From positions 1 through 5,793 of the forward strand of contig CAYOEZ010000273.1 of assembly GCA_964402955.1 (NCBI GenBank): a DNA stretch of 5,793 nt, in the 5' to 3' direction. The stretch comes from CAYOEZ01 sp964402955. Lineage in GTDB: Bacteria > Chloroflexota > DTOL01 > DAOUCN01. The notes beneath the pieces are model-generated. The model worked only from the letters and a program-made list of their open reading frames with translations, was not told where the DNA came from and searched no databases. Shown here piece after piece: positions 1-5,789 of the stretch. Position 1 is the stretch's first letter. Every line of letters begins with the position of its first letter. The position numbers and the translations under genes were made by a program.

Positions 1-982
1 AACGATGACCCAGGCGCACCGGGTTCTGCCCGCCCGACTGCCAGACGACGTTGCCGTCGTTGCGCAGGCTGAGGGTAACGAGCGCTTTGCCGCCCGGCGC
101 CAGCCGCGGCGGCGTATCGTGGCTCAGGTAGGCGACCTTGTAGACTGGCTGAGGGCTGGGTACCTGGTGCGGCACAGCGCCCACCGCCGCCACCACGGGG
201 AACACGGTGTTCGACAGCGGGTTGCACCAGGTAAACGGCAGCCACATCGGGTCGGGCGACGAGCACAGGAAGGCGCTGGCAGAACCGAGGTAGGGATATT
301 GCTGCAAGCTCCGGTAGTAGGCGGCGTACTGCGCGGCCATCTCCTCGCGCGGCAGGCCGGGCGTGCTGTTGCCGAACTCGGTGATCTCGATCATCTTGCC
401 GGGGAAGCGCTGCCGGTAGCGCACGAAACGCAGTCCCCAATCCGACGAGAGCATGTTGGCATACTGCCAGTAGGTATGGCAGCCCAGCCAATCCGAAGCC
501 AGCACGGCATCGGCGCAGATATCGAGCCACTCCAGGTCGCGGTGCGGGTAGTTGAGCGCCAGGCCGGGGAAGCCAAAGTGCGCCCATGGACACGCCTGGC
601 GCAACAGATTCAGGACAGAGAGATACCACACGCGGAAATCCTGGGCATCGGCGTCCGAGTTGCCCCAGCCTTCGATGCCCTGGTAGTGATTGGGCTCGTT
701 GTGGATCTCGAACTTGGCGGCGAAGGGACGCAATTCATTGATGCGCGGCGTGAACTTGGCCACAAACTGCTGAGCCGTGGGGTGCGTGTGGTTGCCGCTG
801 ATGCGATCATCGAAGAGGCGCACGATGAACTCGATGCCCGGGTTATCGAGCCGCGTACGATCAAGAACGCTCGTCTTGGTGAAGTCCATGATCTTGAGCG
901 TCTCGATGCGCGCCCGGCGAATGGCGCTATAGTCAGTCTCGGTGAAGTCGGTATCGTTGCGAGCATGCAATCCGATACGCAT
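1..982 (-). CDS. Clan GH-A-like glycoside hydrolase with C-terminal NBR1-type Ig-like domain (3' end cut by window edge)
   Basis: Reading the minus strand from ATG 982 gives 327 residues with no stop before the left edge, so the C-terminus is missing. The first ~275 residues read as a TIM-barrel glycosidase. It opens with MRIGLHARND and an 'IRRARIETLKIM' helix. HNEPN at residues 94-98 carries a likely acid/base Glu96, and EITEFG at 199-204 carries a likely nucleophile Glu202; both fit the clan GH-A pattern of beta-4 and beta-7 glutamates. Residues ~290-327 (PPRLAPGGKALVTL, then a Trp and NPVRLGHR) resemble the NBR1-type Ig-like domain that follows enzyme domains in many Chloroflexota and actinobacterial proteins. 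No signal peptide is seen. The substrate cannot be assigned from sequence alone. Start choice: ATG 982 has GGGGAG nine bases upstream; in-frame ATGs at 991 and 1012 are alternatives, and the frame remains open further upstream into the repeat. The gene is separated from hemW by a repeat-bearing spacer, so it is probably its own unit. The fold call is fairly sure, the family is not. Confidence 0.82.
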   Translation of the reverse strand, partial: MRIGLHARNDTDFTETDYSAIRRARIETLKIMDFTKTSVLDRTRLDNPGIEFIVRLFDDRISGNHTHPTAQQFVAKFTPRINELRPFAAKFEIHNEPNHYQGIEGWGNSDADAQDFRVWYLSVLNLLRQACPWAHFGFPGLALNYPHRDLEWLDICADAVLASDWLGCHTYWQYANMLSSDWGLRFVRYRQRFPGKMIEITEFGNSTPGLPREEMAAQYAAYYRSLQQYPYLGSASAFLCSSPDPMWLPFTWCNPLSNTVFPVVAAVGAVPHQVPSPQPVYKVAYLSHDTPPRLAPGGKALVTLSLRNDGNVVWQSGGQNPVRLGHR

Positions 983-991
983 TTCCCTCAT

Positions 992-997
992 CTCCCC
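992..997 (-). promoter_or_regulatory. Ribosome binding site favouring the ATG at 982
   Basis: The minus strand reads GGGGAG here, nine bases upstream of ATG 982. The same motif directly abuts the alternative ATG at 991, which is too close for Shine-Dalgarno use. The ATG at 1012 has no clear purine-rich site. This supports 982 as the start of the glycosidase gene, but only moderately. Confidence 0.45.
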
Positions 998-1023
998 AGT
1001 AGGCAGCCACATGGAAGGCGATA

Positions 1024-1121
1024 TGTCATGCTGTCCGATTTTCGGACTCCGAAGGTCGGAGAACGCAGTGAAGCATCTCAATATCGTGCATACGAGATTC
1101 TTCGCTCCGCTCAGAATGACA
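1024..1121. repeat. Cloverleaf-like palindromic intergenic repeat element
   Basis: The element is bounded by near-perfect inverted ends: TGTCATGCTG (1024-1033) against CAGAATGACA (1112-1121), 9 of 10 bases complementary. Inside lie three further hairpins in series. The first is TCCGA-TTT-TCGGA (1034-1046). The second is CTCCGA-AGG-TCGGAG (1047-1061). The third is a long imperfect stem, GAACGCAGTGAAGCATCTC (1061-1079) against GAGATTCTTCGCTCCGCTC (1094-1112), with 15 of 19 Watson-Crick pairs and a 14-base loop. The right arm, read as TGTCATTCTGAGCGGAGCGA on the minus strand, is a sequence I recognise as recurring between genes in many environmental bacterial genomes. The element fills most of the gap between the hemW stop codon and the glycosidase start. 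It encodes nothing. It could be a REP/MITE-type element or serve as a transcript end for hemW; no T-tract of a canonical terminator is present. Confidence 0.75.
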
Positions 1122-1147
1122 ACCATCACATTCGGCGTGTCGAGCCA

Positions 1148-2287
1148 CTAGCCAAGAAAATGCACGAAAACCTGGTTACTCAACAGGCGGCCGCGTCGTG
1201 TCAGGCGCACCCCGTCGCTACTGCGCTCCAGCAAACCCAGGCCCACAAGCTCCTCGATGTGCGGCGCGTACACGTCCAGAGCAACCTGATGGCGCTCCAG
1301 AAACTCCTCAGCCGAGACGCCCTCTTGCAGCAGGCGCAGGCCCAGAAACATGGTCTCGGCGCGCGCCATGTCCGGTGAGATCGTCTCGCTGCTGGCCCGT
1401 GCTGCGCCCCCTTCCTTCATGCGGACAATGTAGTCGCGTGGGTGAAGAACGTTGGCGTAGCGCATCTTGCCGTCGAAGGAATGCGCGCCGGCGCCGAATC
1501 CCGCGTAGGGCTGCCGCCGCCAGTAGAGCGAGTTGTGGCGCGAAGCCGTCGCGTCTGCCGTCGCCCAGTTCGATATCTCGTAGTGTAGGTAGCCTGCTGC
1601 GTCCAGAGCATCCTCGGCCAGTGTGTACATGTCGGCCAGGCTGTCGTCATCGGGCAGAGACATATCTCCGGCTGCCACGCGCTGCGCCATCGGCGTGTGC
1701 TCTTCCAGGGTCAGCGCGTAGAGTGACAGGTGATCGGGCGCCAGCGCAATGGTCTGCGCCAACGTCTCGCGCCAGTGCTCAAGCGTCTGGCCCGGCAGCC
1801 CATACATGAAGTCCAGGCTGATGTTGGCAAAGCCAGCCCGGCGCGCCAGCGTGTAGGCCGCACGCGCCTCTGCCGCATTGTGCAAGCGATCAAGCTTGCG
1901 CAACATGGCGTCGTCGAGACTCTGTACGCCCAGGCTCAGGCGGTTGAACCCCAGCCTTCTCATGACCGCCAGCGAGTCTGCCGTGACAGTGCCCGGGTTG
2001 GCCTCGATCGTGATCTCAGCGTCGGCGGCAACCATGAAGGCCGCGTGACAGGCCGCCAGAATGCGCTCAAGCTGCTCGNNNNNNNNNNGGGGGGTTAAAG
2101 ATTCGGGGGGGGGGGGGCTGAAGATTGGGGGGGCGGGGGGCTATGCCTCAACTATCTCCGCGGACAGAGCGGCCACGTACTCAGCAATCAGGTTGCCCAG
2201 GCCGGCGTAGGTGTTGAAATCGCAGTAGCTGCAGCGCACCTGGCAGAATGGGATGTGAATGTAGACGCCGACGCCGCTGGCCGTCAC
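1148..2287 (-). CDS. hemW: HemW-type radical SAM heme chaperone, interrupted by an assembly gap
   Basis: HemW is a cytoplasmic radical SAM protein related to the oxygen-independent coproporphyrinogen III oxidase HemN. It is thought to bind heme and deliver it to hemoproteins rather than oxidise coproporphyrinogen. The N-terminal piece (2287-2144, 48 codons) contains GVYIHIPFCQVRCSYCDFN, the CxxxCxxC cluster-binding motif at Cys15, Cys19 and Cys22, followed by the YCDF typical of HemW. The C-terminal piece (2077-1148) starts EQLERILAACHAAF and continues with EITIEANPGT, LSLGVQS, DFMYGLPGQ, YEISNWA, GFGAGAHS and an HemN_C-like end. Between the pieces, 2078-2143 is Ns and G-rich sequence that would hold the GGGTPSLL motif. 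It includes an apparent stop TAG (2143-2141), but the frame is preserved and the total is 380 codons with the stop, close to E. coli HemW (378 aa). The GTG start overlaps the upstream stop codon as GTGA, implying translational coupling. Confidence 0.93.
2079..2142. other. Assembly gap (10 N) plus adjoining low-quality G-rich sequence inside hemW
   Basis: Positions 2079-2088 are N. The following 54 bases are dominated by G runs on the plus strand: six Gs at 2089-2094, thirteen at 2105-2117, seven at 2127-2133 and six at 2135-2140. Clean hemW coding sequence lies on both sides, so this is not natural intergenic DNA. Ten Ns may be a scaffolder default rather than a measured gap length. The G runs resemble the no-signal G calls of two-colour sequencing chemistry. 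Any stop codon or peptide read from this stretch should be ignored. Confidence 0.9.
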
Positions 2288-3138
2288 TTGGCCAGCTCAC
2301 GCAGCAGTTGCAGCGTCGTTTCCCAGGCATAGAGCGCGTCATCTTGCAGCGTGGCGTCGGGGCGGCAGTGCTCGGTGGCGCGGCGCAGGCCGGTCATCAG
2401 ATCAAGCCGTTCGCGCGTCTTGCTGCTGACGCGCCCGCCACGGTAGATCTCCTGCACCAACGCCGGAAACGAATGATACTCGTGCCCCATCTCCCGCCGG
2501 TGTTCCTCCTGGCGGATCGGGTGTCCCTGCTCTTCCAGACGCCCCACCAGCGCCGATTCTACGGCAGCGCAGCAGGTAACCACCGCCGCGCGATAGTGCT
2601 CAGACCAAAGACACGCCTGCACCTCATTCAAATCATGCAGCAACTGGTGTGCGTTGCGCAGGTTCGCCAGTTTGGCCTTGAGCGCATCAAGCTCCACGTA
2701 GGATGCTCCATGTGCATCCACCAGGCGCTCGGCCAGGGCTGTGGCGGCGGCGATCAACTCCTCCTCGGCGGGCGGGCCGGGCGGAGCGAACGCCTCGTGA
2801 TAAATGAAGAAATCCGCCCCCATAGCCAGCCGCCACTCTTCTTTGTGCGGGCTATTCTGGTCAGGCAACTCAGCCAGGTCGGGATAGGCGCCGGGATCGG
2901 CCGCTTGCAGCGTGTAGCGGCCCACCGGCCCCACGCGCATGTCTCCGTTGCACTGGCCCGCCACACAGAGAATCTGCCACCAGCGGTTGCCGCCGTGGAT
3001 GACGTGCACATCCTGGGCGCGGAACGGCAGGTGGTTCATAACACGCGCGTACTTGCGCCGCGCCAGCCGCACATAGGCGCTGGCGAACGACGTGTGAAAC
3101 ACAGCCGCGAGGCGGGCCGAAACAGATGTTTCAATCAT
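2284..3138 (-). CDS. Uncharacterised protein with HEPN/DUF4145-like C-terminal half
   Basis: I do not recognise this 284-residue protein as a named family. Residues ~45-75 (VHVIHGGNRWWQILCVAGQC, then NGDMRVGPVGRYTL) form a Trp/Gly-rich segment of unknown role. From ~125 on it is almost entirely helical, with helices near 125-145, 150-200, 225-235 and 265-284. Residues ~180-200 (SEHYRAAVVTCCAAVESALV) followed by LVQEIYRGGRVSS, then LRRATEHC, and a final amphipathic helix resemble the layout of HEPN/DUF4145 proteins. Arg252-x4-His257 fits the HEPN Rx4-6H motif. No membrane segment or signal peptide is seen. The ATG lies 10 bp after the galU stop with GGTGA just upstream, and its stop overlaps the GTG start of hemW. 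The gene is therefore a genuine operon member. A ribonuclease role would be speculation: HEPN folds also occur in non-catalytic proteins. The coding call is firm, the domain call weak. Confidence 0.85.
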   Translation of the reverse strand: MIETSVSARLAAVFHTSFASAYVRLARRKYARVMNHLPFRAQDVHVIHGGNRWWQILCVAGQCNGDMRVGPVGRYTLQAADPGAYPDLAELPDQNSPHKEEWRLAMGADFFIYHEAFAPPGPPAEEELIAAATALAERLVDAHGASYVELDALKAKLANLRNAHQLLHDLNEVQACLWSEHYRAAVVTCCAAVESALVGRLEEQGHPIRQEEHRREMGHEYHSFPALVQEIYRGGRVSSKTRERLDLMTGLRRATEHCRPDATLQDDALYAWETTLQLLRELAK

Positions 3139-3148
3139 GCTATCACCG

Positions 3149-4015
3149 TTAGAGATTCAATCCCTTGAGGTAGGCGCGGAACTCATCGCCCAGGTCGGGC
3201 CGCTTGAGCGCCATCTCGACCGACGCCTTGAGGAAACCGAGCTTGTTGCCCGTGTCGTAGCGCGTGCCCTCGAACTCATAGCCGTAGATCGCCTGCTGGC
3301 GCAGCAGGATGCGCAATCCGTCCGTGATCTGGATCTCTCCACCTGCGCCGGGCTGCGTTTCTTCCAGGCACTTGAAGATCTCCGGCGTCAGAATGTAGCG
3401 GCCAACGATACCCAGATTGGACGGCGCTGCTTCGACGCTGGGCTTCGCTACCAAATCCAGCACCTTGTGCACACGCTCCTCAACCCGCTTGGGCGAGATA
3501 ATGCCGTAGCGCGAGACGTCGCTGCGCTCAACCTGCTGCACCGCCAGCACCGAACACTGGTAGCGCTCATAGATGCCCACCATCTGCTTCAGACACGGTG
3601 TCTTGGCATCAATCAGATCGTCGGGAAAGAGCACTGCAAACGGTTCGTCGCCGACGATTTCTTTGGTCACGAGGATAGCGTGACCGATGCCCAGCGGCTC
3701 TTTCTGACGGATGTAGGTGATGGTATTGGCCAGGTCCGAGATGCTGCGTACTTCTCGCAGCGCCTCGAAGTCTTTCTTCTTGCTCAGGTTGTACTCAAGC
3801 TCAAAGGCGACATCGAAATGATCTTCGATCGCCCGCTTGCCGCGCCCGGTCACAATGATGATCTGCTCGATGCCTGAGGCGACAGCCTCTTCCACGACGT
3901 ACTGGATCATCGGCTTGTCAACCAGGGGCAGCATTTCCTTGGGCTGTGCCTTCGTCGCGGGCAGCATTCGCGTGCCCAAACCCGCAGCCGTGAAGACGGC
4001 CTTTCTGATCTTCAT
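3149..4015 (-). CDS. galU: UTP-glucose-1-phosphate uridylyltransferase
   Basis: The enzyme makes UDP-glucose from UTP and glucose-1-phosphate in the cytoplasm, feeding cell-surface polysaccharide, glycolipid and trehalose or galactose metabolism. The 288-residue product matches the usual bacterial GalU length. It shows the nucleotide-binding signature AAGLGTRMLPATKAQPKEML (residues 10-29), VDKPMIQYVVEEA (32-44), the FPDDLI segment with the metal-site Asp region (130-135), VAKPSVEAAPSNLGIVGRY with the conserved Lys191 (189-207), GGEIQITDGLRIL (225-237), and YEFEGTRYDTGNKLGFLKA (246-264). These fit GalU better than RmlA-type thymidylyltransferases, which have a different N-terminal context. ATG 4015 is chosen over an upstream in-frame ATG at 4054 because AAGGAG sits five bases before it and homologues begin there; the upstream start would place 13 codons across a hairpin. 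It follows mltG after 74 bp and precedes the HEPN-like gene by 10 bp. Confidence 0.95.
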   Translation of the reverse strand: MKIRKAVFTAAGLGTRMLPATKAQPKEMLPLVDKPMIQYVVEEAVASGIEQIIIVTGRGKRAIEDHFDVAFELEYNLSKKKDFEALREVRSISDLANTITYIRQKEPLGIGHAILVTKEIVGDEPFAVLFPDDLIDAKTPCLKQMVGIYERYQCSVLAVQQVERSDVSRYGIISPKRVEERVHKVLDLVAKPSVEAAPSNLGIVGRYILTPEIFKCLEETQPGAGGEIQITDGLRILLRQQAIYGYEFEGTRYDTGNKLGFLKASVEMALKRPDLGDEFRAYLKGLNL

Positions 4016-4020
4016 GACAA

Positions 4021-4026
4021 CTCCTT
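4021..4026 (-). promoter_or_regulatory. Shine-Dalgarno site of galU
   Basis: The minus strand reads AAGGAG, five bases upstream of ATG 4015. It is the clearest ribosome binding site in the window. It decides the galU start against the longer frame from 4054. Confidence 0.8.
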
Positions 4027-4047
4027 CGTTGGATGTGCGCCTGTGCC

Positions 4048-4069
4048 TGCTCACCCCTGTCGGTGAGCA
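4048..4069 (-). promoter_or_regulatory. Perfect hairpin in the mltG-galU spacer
   Basis: TGCTCACC (4048-4055) and GGTGAGCA (4062-4069) form a perfect 8-bp stem with a six-base loop. It lies between the mltG stop (4090) and the galU Shine-Dalgarno site, the only spacer above 12 bp within the proposed operon. No U-tract follows it on the minus strand, so it is not a canonical intrinsic terminator. It could be an mRNA-stability or processing hairpin, or a partial terminator that reduces read-through. Its function is inferred from position only. Confidence 0.5.
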
Positions 4070-4089
4070 ACCTGCGGGAGGATGAAACC

Positions 4090-5256
4090 CTACTTCTGGT
4101 ACTTCTTCTGGTTCTCCAGATGCTCTTCGAACGTGATTGCAAAGGCGTGCGAGCCGTCGCCTTTGGCATAATAGAACAGGTAGTTACTCTTGGCCGGCTG
4201 CAACACTGCCTGAATGGACGCCAGCCCGGGAGAGCAGATAGGGCCGGGCGGCAGGTCGCGCCGCAGATAGGTGTTATAGGGCGATTCGGTCGAGCGCAAC
4301 TGGCTCAACTGGATGATCGGCCACCAACGCTGCTGCGTCTTGTCGTAGCCCAGCGCATACTGCACGGTGGCGTCGGCCTCGAGGGCCATGTTCTTGGCCA
4401 GCCGGTTCAGGTAGACACTGGCGACGATCGGTCGCTCGCTCGCCAGCATGGCCTCGCGCTCCACGAGTGAGGCAACCGTCAGCGCCTGATGGATGGTCAG
4501 CTTGCGCGCCGTCGCCTGCTGGCGCATCTCGGGCGTGAAGCGGCGATCCAGCGTGCTCACAAGCAGGTCAACCACCTGGTCGGCGCTCCAGCGCGGGTTC
4601 ATCTGGTACGTATCTGGGTAGATGTAGCCTTCCAGAGAGACAGCGCCCGGCTTATCGCTCAAGACCCCGTAGGCGAGCCGCGCCGTGTTCATCGCCTTCA
4701 TCAGCTCGTCATAGGTCGAGACGCCGTTGTCGGCCAGCACCTGCGCCGTCTGTTCAAGCCGCCAGCCCTCACGTATGGTGACGCGCACCTCAAACTGCCG
4801 GTTACGCTGCAGCGCAGCAACGACATCTTCCATCGTCATCGTCTGCTGCAGTTCATACTCGCCCGCCTGCAAGTTCGCCCCGACGCCCTGATACTTCACC
4901 AACTGCCGGAATAGCTCGGCGTCGCCGATCAGGCCATAGGCCTTCAGGTTGAGCGCGATCTCTTCAGCCGTGTCGCCGGCAGAAACGATGAACTTGACCG
5001 CTGTGCCATTGCTGCCGGCCGGCCGCTTGATGTCGGCATCCTTCATCCCCAGGTAGACGCCCAGCAGCGTGCGCTCCAGCCCTTCGGGCTTGGCGACAAC
5101 CGTAGATGGCGCGCCGCTGCTGGCCGCCGGCGTAGTCCGGCGATTCTTCAAGAACAGATAGCCGCCCACCAGCGGCGCGGCCACGATCAACAGCGCCAGC
5201 ACAAGTACAACCACGCGCATCAGACCTTGTCGCACGCCTGCCCAACCTCCCGACAT
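4090..5256 (-). CDS. mltG: Endolytic murein transglycosylase MltG (YceG-like)
   Basis: MltG cleaves nascent glycan strands at the cytoplasmic membrane and is thought to set glycan chain length. The 388-residue product has a short N-terminal cytoplasmic stretch and one transmembrane segment (about residues 13-36, VVVLVLALLIVAAPLVGGYL within it). A linker follows, then a LysM-like subdomain (about 86-150, with KFIVSAGDTAEEIALNL and LQAGEYEL), and the catalytic YceG domain (about 155-388). Signature elements are SLEGYIYPDTY (207-217), ASLVEREA with the probable catalytic Glu266, ASVYLNRL (279-286), YNTYLRRDLPPGPICSPG (327-344) and the C-terminal YYAKGDGSHAFAITFEEH. The ATG at 5256 begins 2 bp after the ruvX stop. 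An internal ATG at 5220, preceded by AAGG and still keeping the membrane segment, is a plausible alternative that would give 376 residues. The frame is open further upstream, but that part overlaps ruvX. The ruvX-mltG order is common in bacteria. Confidence 0.94.
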   Translation of the reverse strand: MSGGWAGVRQGLMRVVVLVLALLIVAAPLVGGYLFLKNRRTTPAASSGAPSTVVAKPEGLERTLLGVYLGMKDADIKRPAGSNGTAVKFIVSAGDTAEEIALNLKAYGLIGDAELFRQLVKYQGVGANLQAGEYELQQTMTMEDVVAALQRNRQFEVRVTIREGWRLEQTAQVLADNGVSTYDELMKAMNTARLAYGVLSDKPGAVSLEGYIYPDTYQMNPRWSADQVVDLLVSTLDRRFTPEMRQQATARKLTIHQALTVASLVEREAMLASERPIVASVYLNRLAKNMALEADATVQYALGYDKTQQRWWPIIQLSQLRSTESPYNTYLRRDLPPGPICSPGLASIQAVLQPAKSNYLFYYAKGDGSHAFAITFEEHLENQKKYQK

Positions 5257-5257
5257 G

Positions 5258-5722
5258 TTATGACTGAGACACCGGAGTCCCTTCCCTGTGCTGTGCGTCT
5301 CTGTGGTTCTTTTGCCACTGATGATCGAGGTAGTTCTGCAGGATGACCGCCGCCGCCGCCGCGTCCAAGCGGGCAGCCCGCCGCGCTGGCCCCATCCCCG
5401 CCTCGAGCAGAAGCACGTGAGCGCCCTTGGTCGAGAGACGTTCGTCCCAGAAAAACACCGGCACGTTGATATGCGGCGCCAGACGGTCCACGAACTGCTG
5501 CACCAGCTCGGCCTGCTCGCCGCGCCGTCCGTCCAGGTGCAGGGGCATGCCCACGACAAAGCCTTCGGCGTCGTATTCATGCACGAGCGCAGCCAACGCG
5601 GCTATGTCCTTAGCAAACGACACACGTTTGAGAACGCGCTCAGCCGTGGCCAGAACCCCTGTCGGGTCGCTGACCGCAATGCCGATGCGCTTGTTGCCCA
5701 CATCCAGTCCGATCAACCGCAT
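5258..5722 (-). CDS. ruvX: RuvX/YqgF-family RNase H-fold nuclease
   Basis: YqgF/RuvX proteins are small RNase H-fold nucleases, described both as putative Holliday junction resolvases and as enzymes acting in pre-16S rRNA 5'-end maturation. The 154-residue product shows the family motifs: MRLIGLDVGNKRIGIAVSDP with catalytic Asp7, FVVGMPLHLDGRRGEQA (55-71), FFWDERLST with Glu94 (90-98), and RLDAAAAAVILQNYLD with Asp120 (118-133). ATG 5722 is preferred because homologues start at this MRxxGLDxG block; a TTG at 5737 would add five residues and has no ribosome binding site. The last ~17 residues (KNHRDAQHREGTPVSQS) lie beyond the usual family end and are encoded by a sequence resembling a dispersed intergenic repeat, so they look like a later extension. 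It is the first gene of the apparent operon in this window; whether it is first in the genome cannot be seen. Confidence 0.95.
   Translation of the reverse strand: MRLIGLDVGNKRIGIAVSDPTGVLATAERVLKRVSFAKDIAALAALVHEYDAEGFVVGMPLHLDGRRGEQAELVQQFVDRLAPHINVPVFFWDERLSTKGAHVLLLEAGMGPARRAARLDAAAAAVILQNYLDHQWQKNHRDAQHREGTPVSQS
5296..5308. repeat. Short repeat copy inside the ruvX 3' end (pairs with 5777-5789)
   Basis: On the minus strand this reads AACCACAGAGACG. It matches 12 of 13 bases of AACCACAAAGACG at 5777-5789, upstream of ruvX in the same orientation. Both resemble the AACCACAGAGACACAGAG-type repeats often seen between genes in environmental bacterial genomes. This copy encodes part of the non-conserved RuvX tail. 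Confidence 0.45.
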
Positions 5723-5745
5723 GTTGTTTGCTCGCAAGGGCGCTA

Positions 5746-5757
5746 GTGGTCGACCAC
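5746..5757. promoter_or_regulatory. Perfect 12-bp palindrome upstream of ruvX
   Basis: GTGGTCGACCAC is a perfect palindrome 24 bp upstream of the ruvX ATG, a suitable position for an operator or a leader hairpin. A second inverted repeat overlaps it: ACCACAA (5753-5759) against TTGTGGT (5782-5788). CTAGTG is also repeated directly at 5743-5748 and 5769-5774. No convincing -35/-10 promoter pair was found in the 71 bases available. A regulatory role is inference from symmetry and position. Confidence 0.35.
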
Positions 5758-5776
5758 AACGTTTCTGACTAGTGCT

Positions 5777-5789
5777 CGTCTTTGTGGTT
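5777..5789. repeat. Short repeat copy upstream of ruvX (pairs with 5296-5308)
   Basis: On the minus strand this reads AACCACAAAGACG, one mismatch from the copy at 5296-5308, so the two copies flank most of ruvX. It lies at the right edge of the window and its full extent cannot be seen. Confidence 0.45.

Noticed and set aside
1024..1121. The palindromic element as a tRNA gene, because of its cloverleaf folding
   Set aside because: It lacks the T-loop GTTCRANNC, D-loop GG and a 7-bp acceptor with the right spacing, and its arms are of the wrong lengths. It fits a palindromic repeat instead.
5..1378. A 457-codon open frame on the plus strand
   Set aside because: It runs antisense across the glycosidase, the palindromic repeat and the end of hemW. 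Its product is Arg/Ala/Val-rich with no recognisable motif, while the minus strand gives coherent family motifs. It is a GC-rich shadow frame.
2105..2140. Long G runs as a G-quadruplex or regulatory element
   Set aside because: They lie inside hemW coding sequence beside an N gap, where the family's GGGTP segment should be. They are better explained by failed base calls.
2141..2143. In-frame TAG suggesting that hemW is a pseudogene
   Set aside because: The stop is formed at the junction with the G-rich low-quality stretch next to the N run. Both halves carry intact, conserved HemW motifs in a common frame, so an artefact is far more likely than gene decay.
2248..3168. A 306-codon plus-strand frame opposite the HEPN-like gene
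   Set aside because: No motifs are recognisable, and it overlaps the antisense of hemW, the 284-aa gene and the galU end. The minus-strand gene has proper operon spacing and a stop-start overlap, so this frame is a shadow.
3137..3877. A 246-codon plus-strand frame opposite galU
   Set aside because: galU on the minus strand is unambiguous by motif and length; the antisense product resembles nothing.
4090..5580. A 496-codon version of MltG extending upstream through ruvX
   Set aside because: The extra N-terminal ~108 residues are Arg/Ser/Cys-rich, out of frame over ruvX and without homology. The membrane anchor and family start lie at 5256 or 5220.
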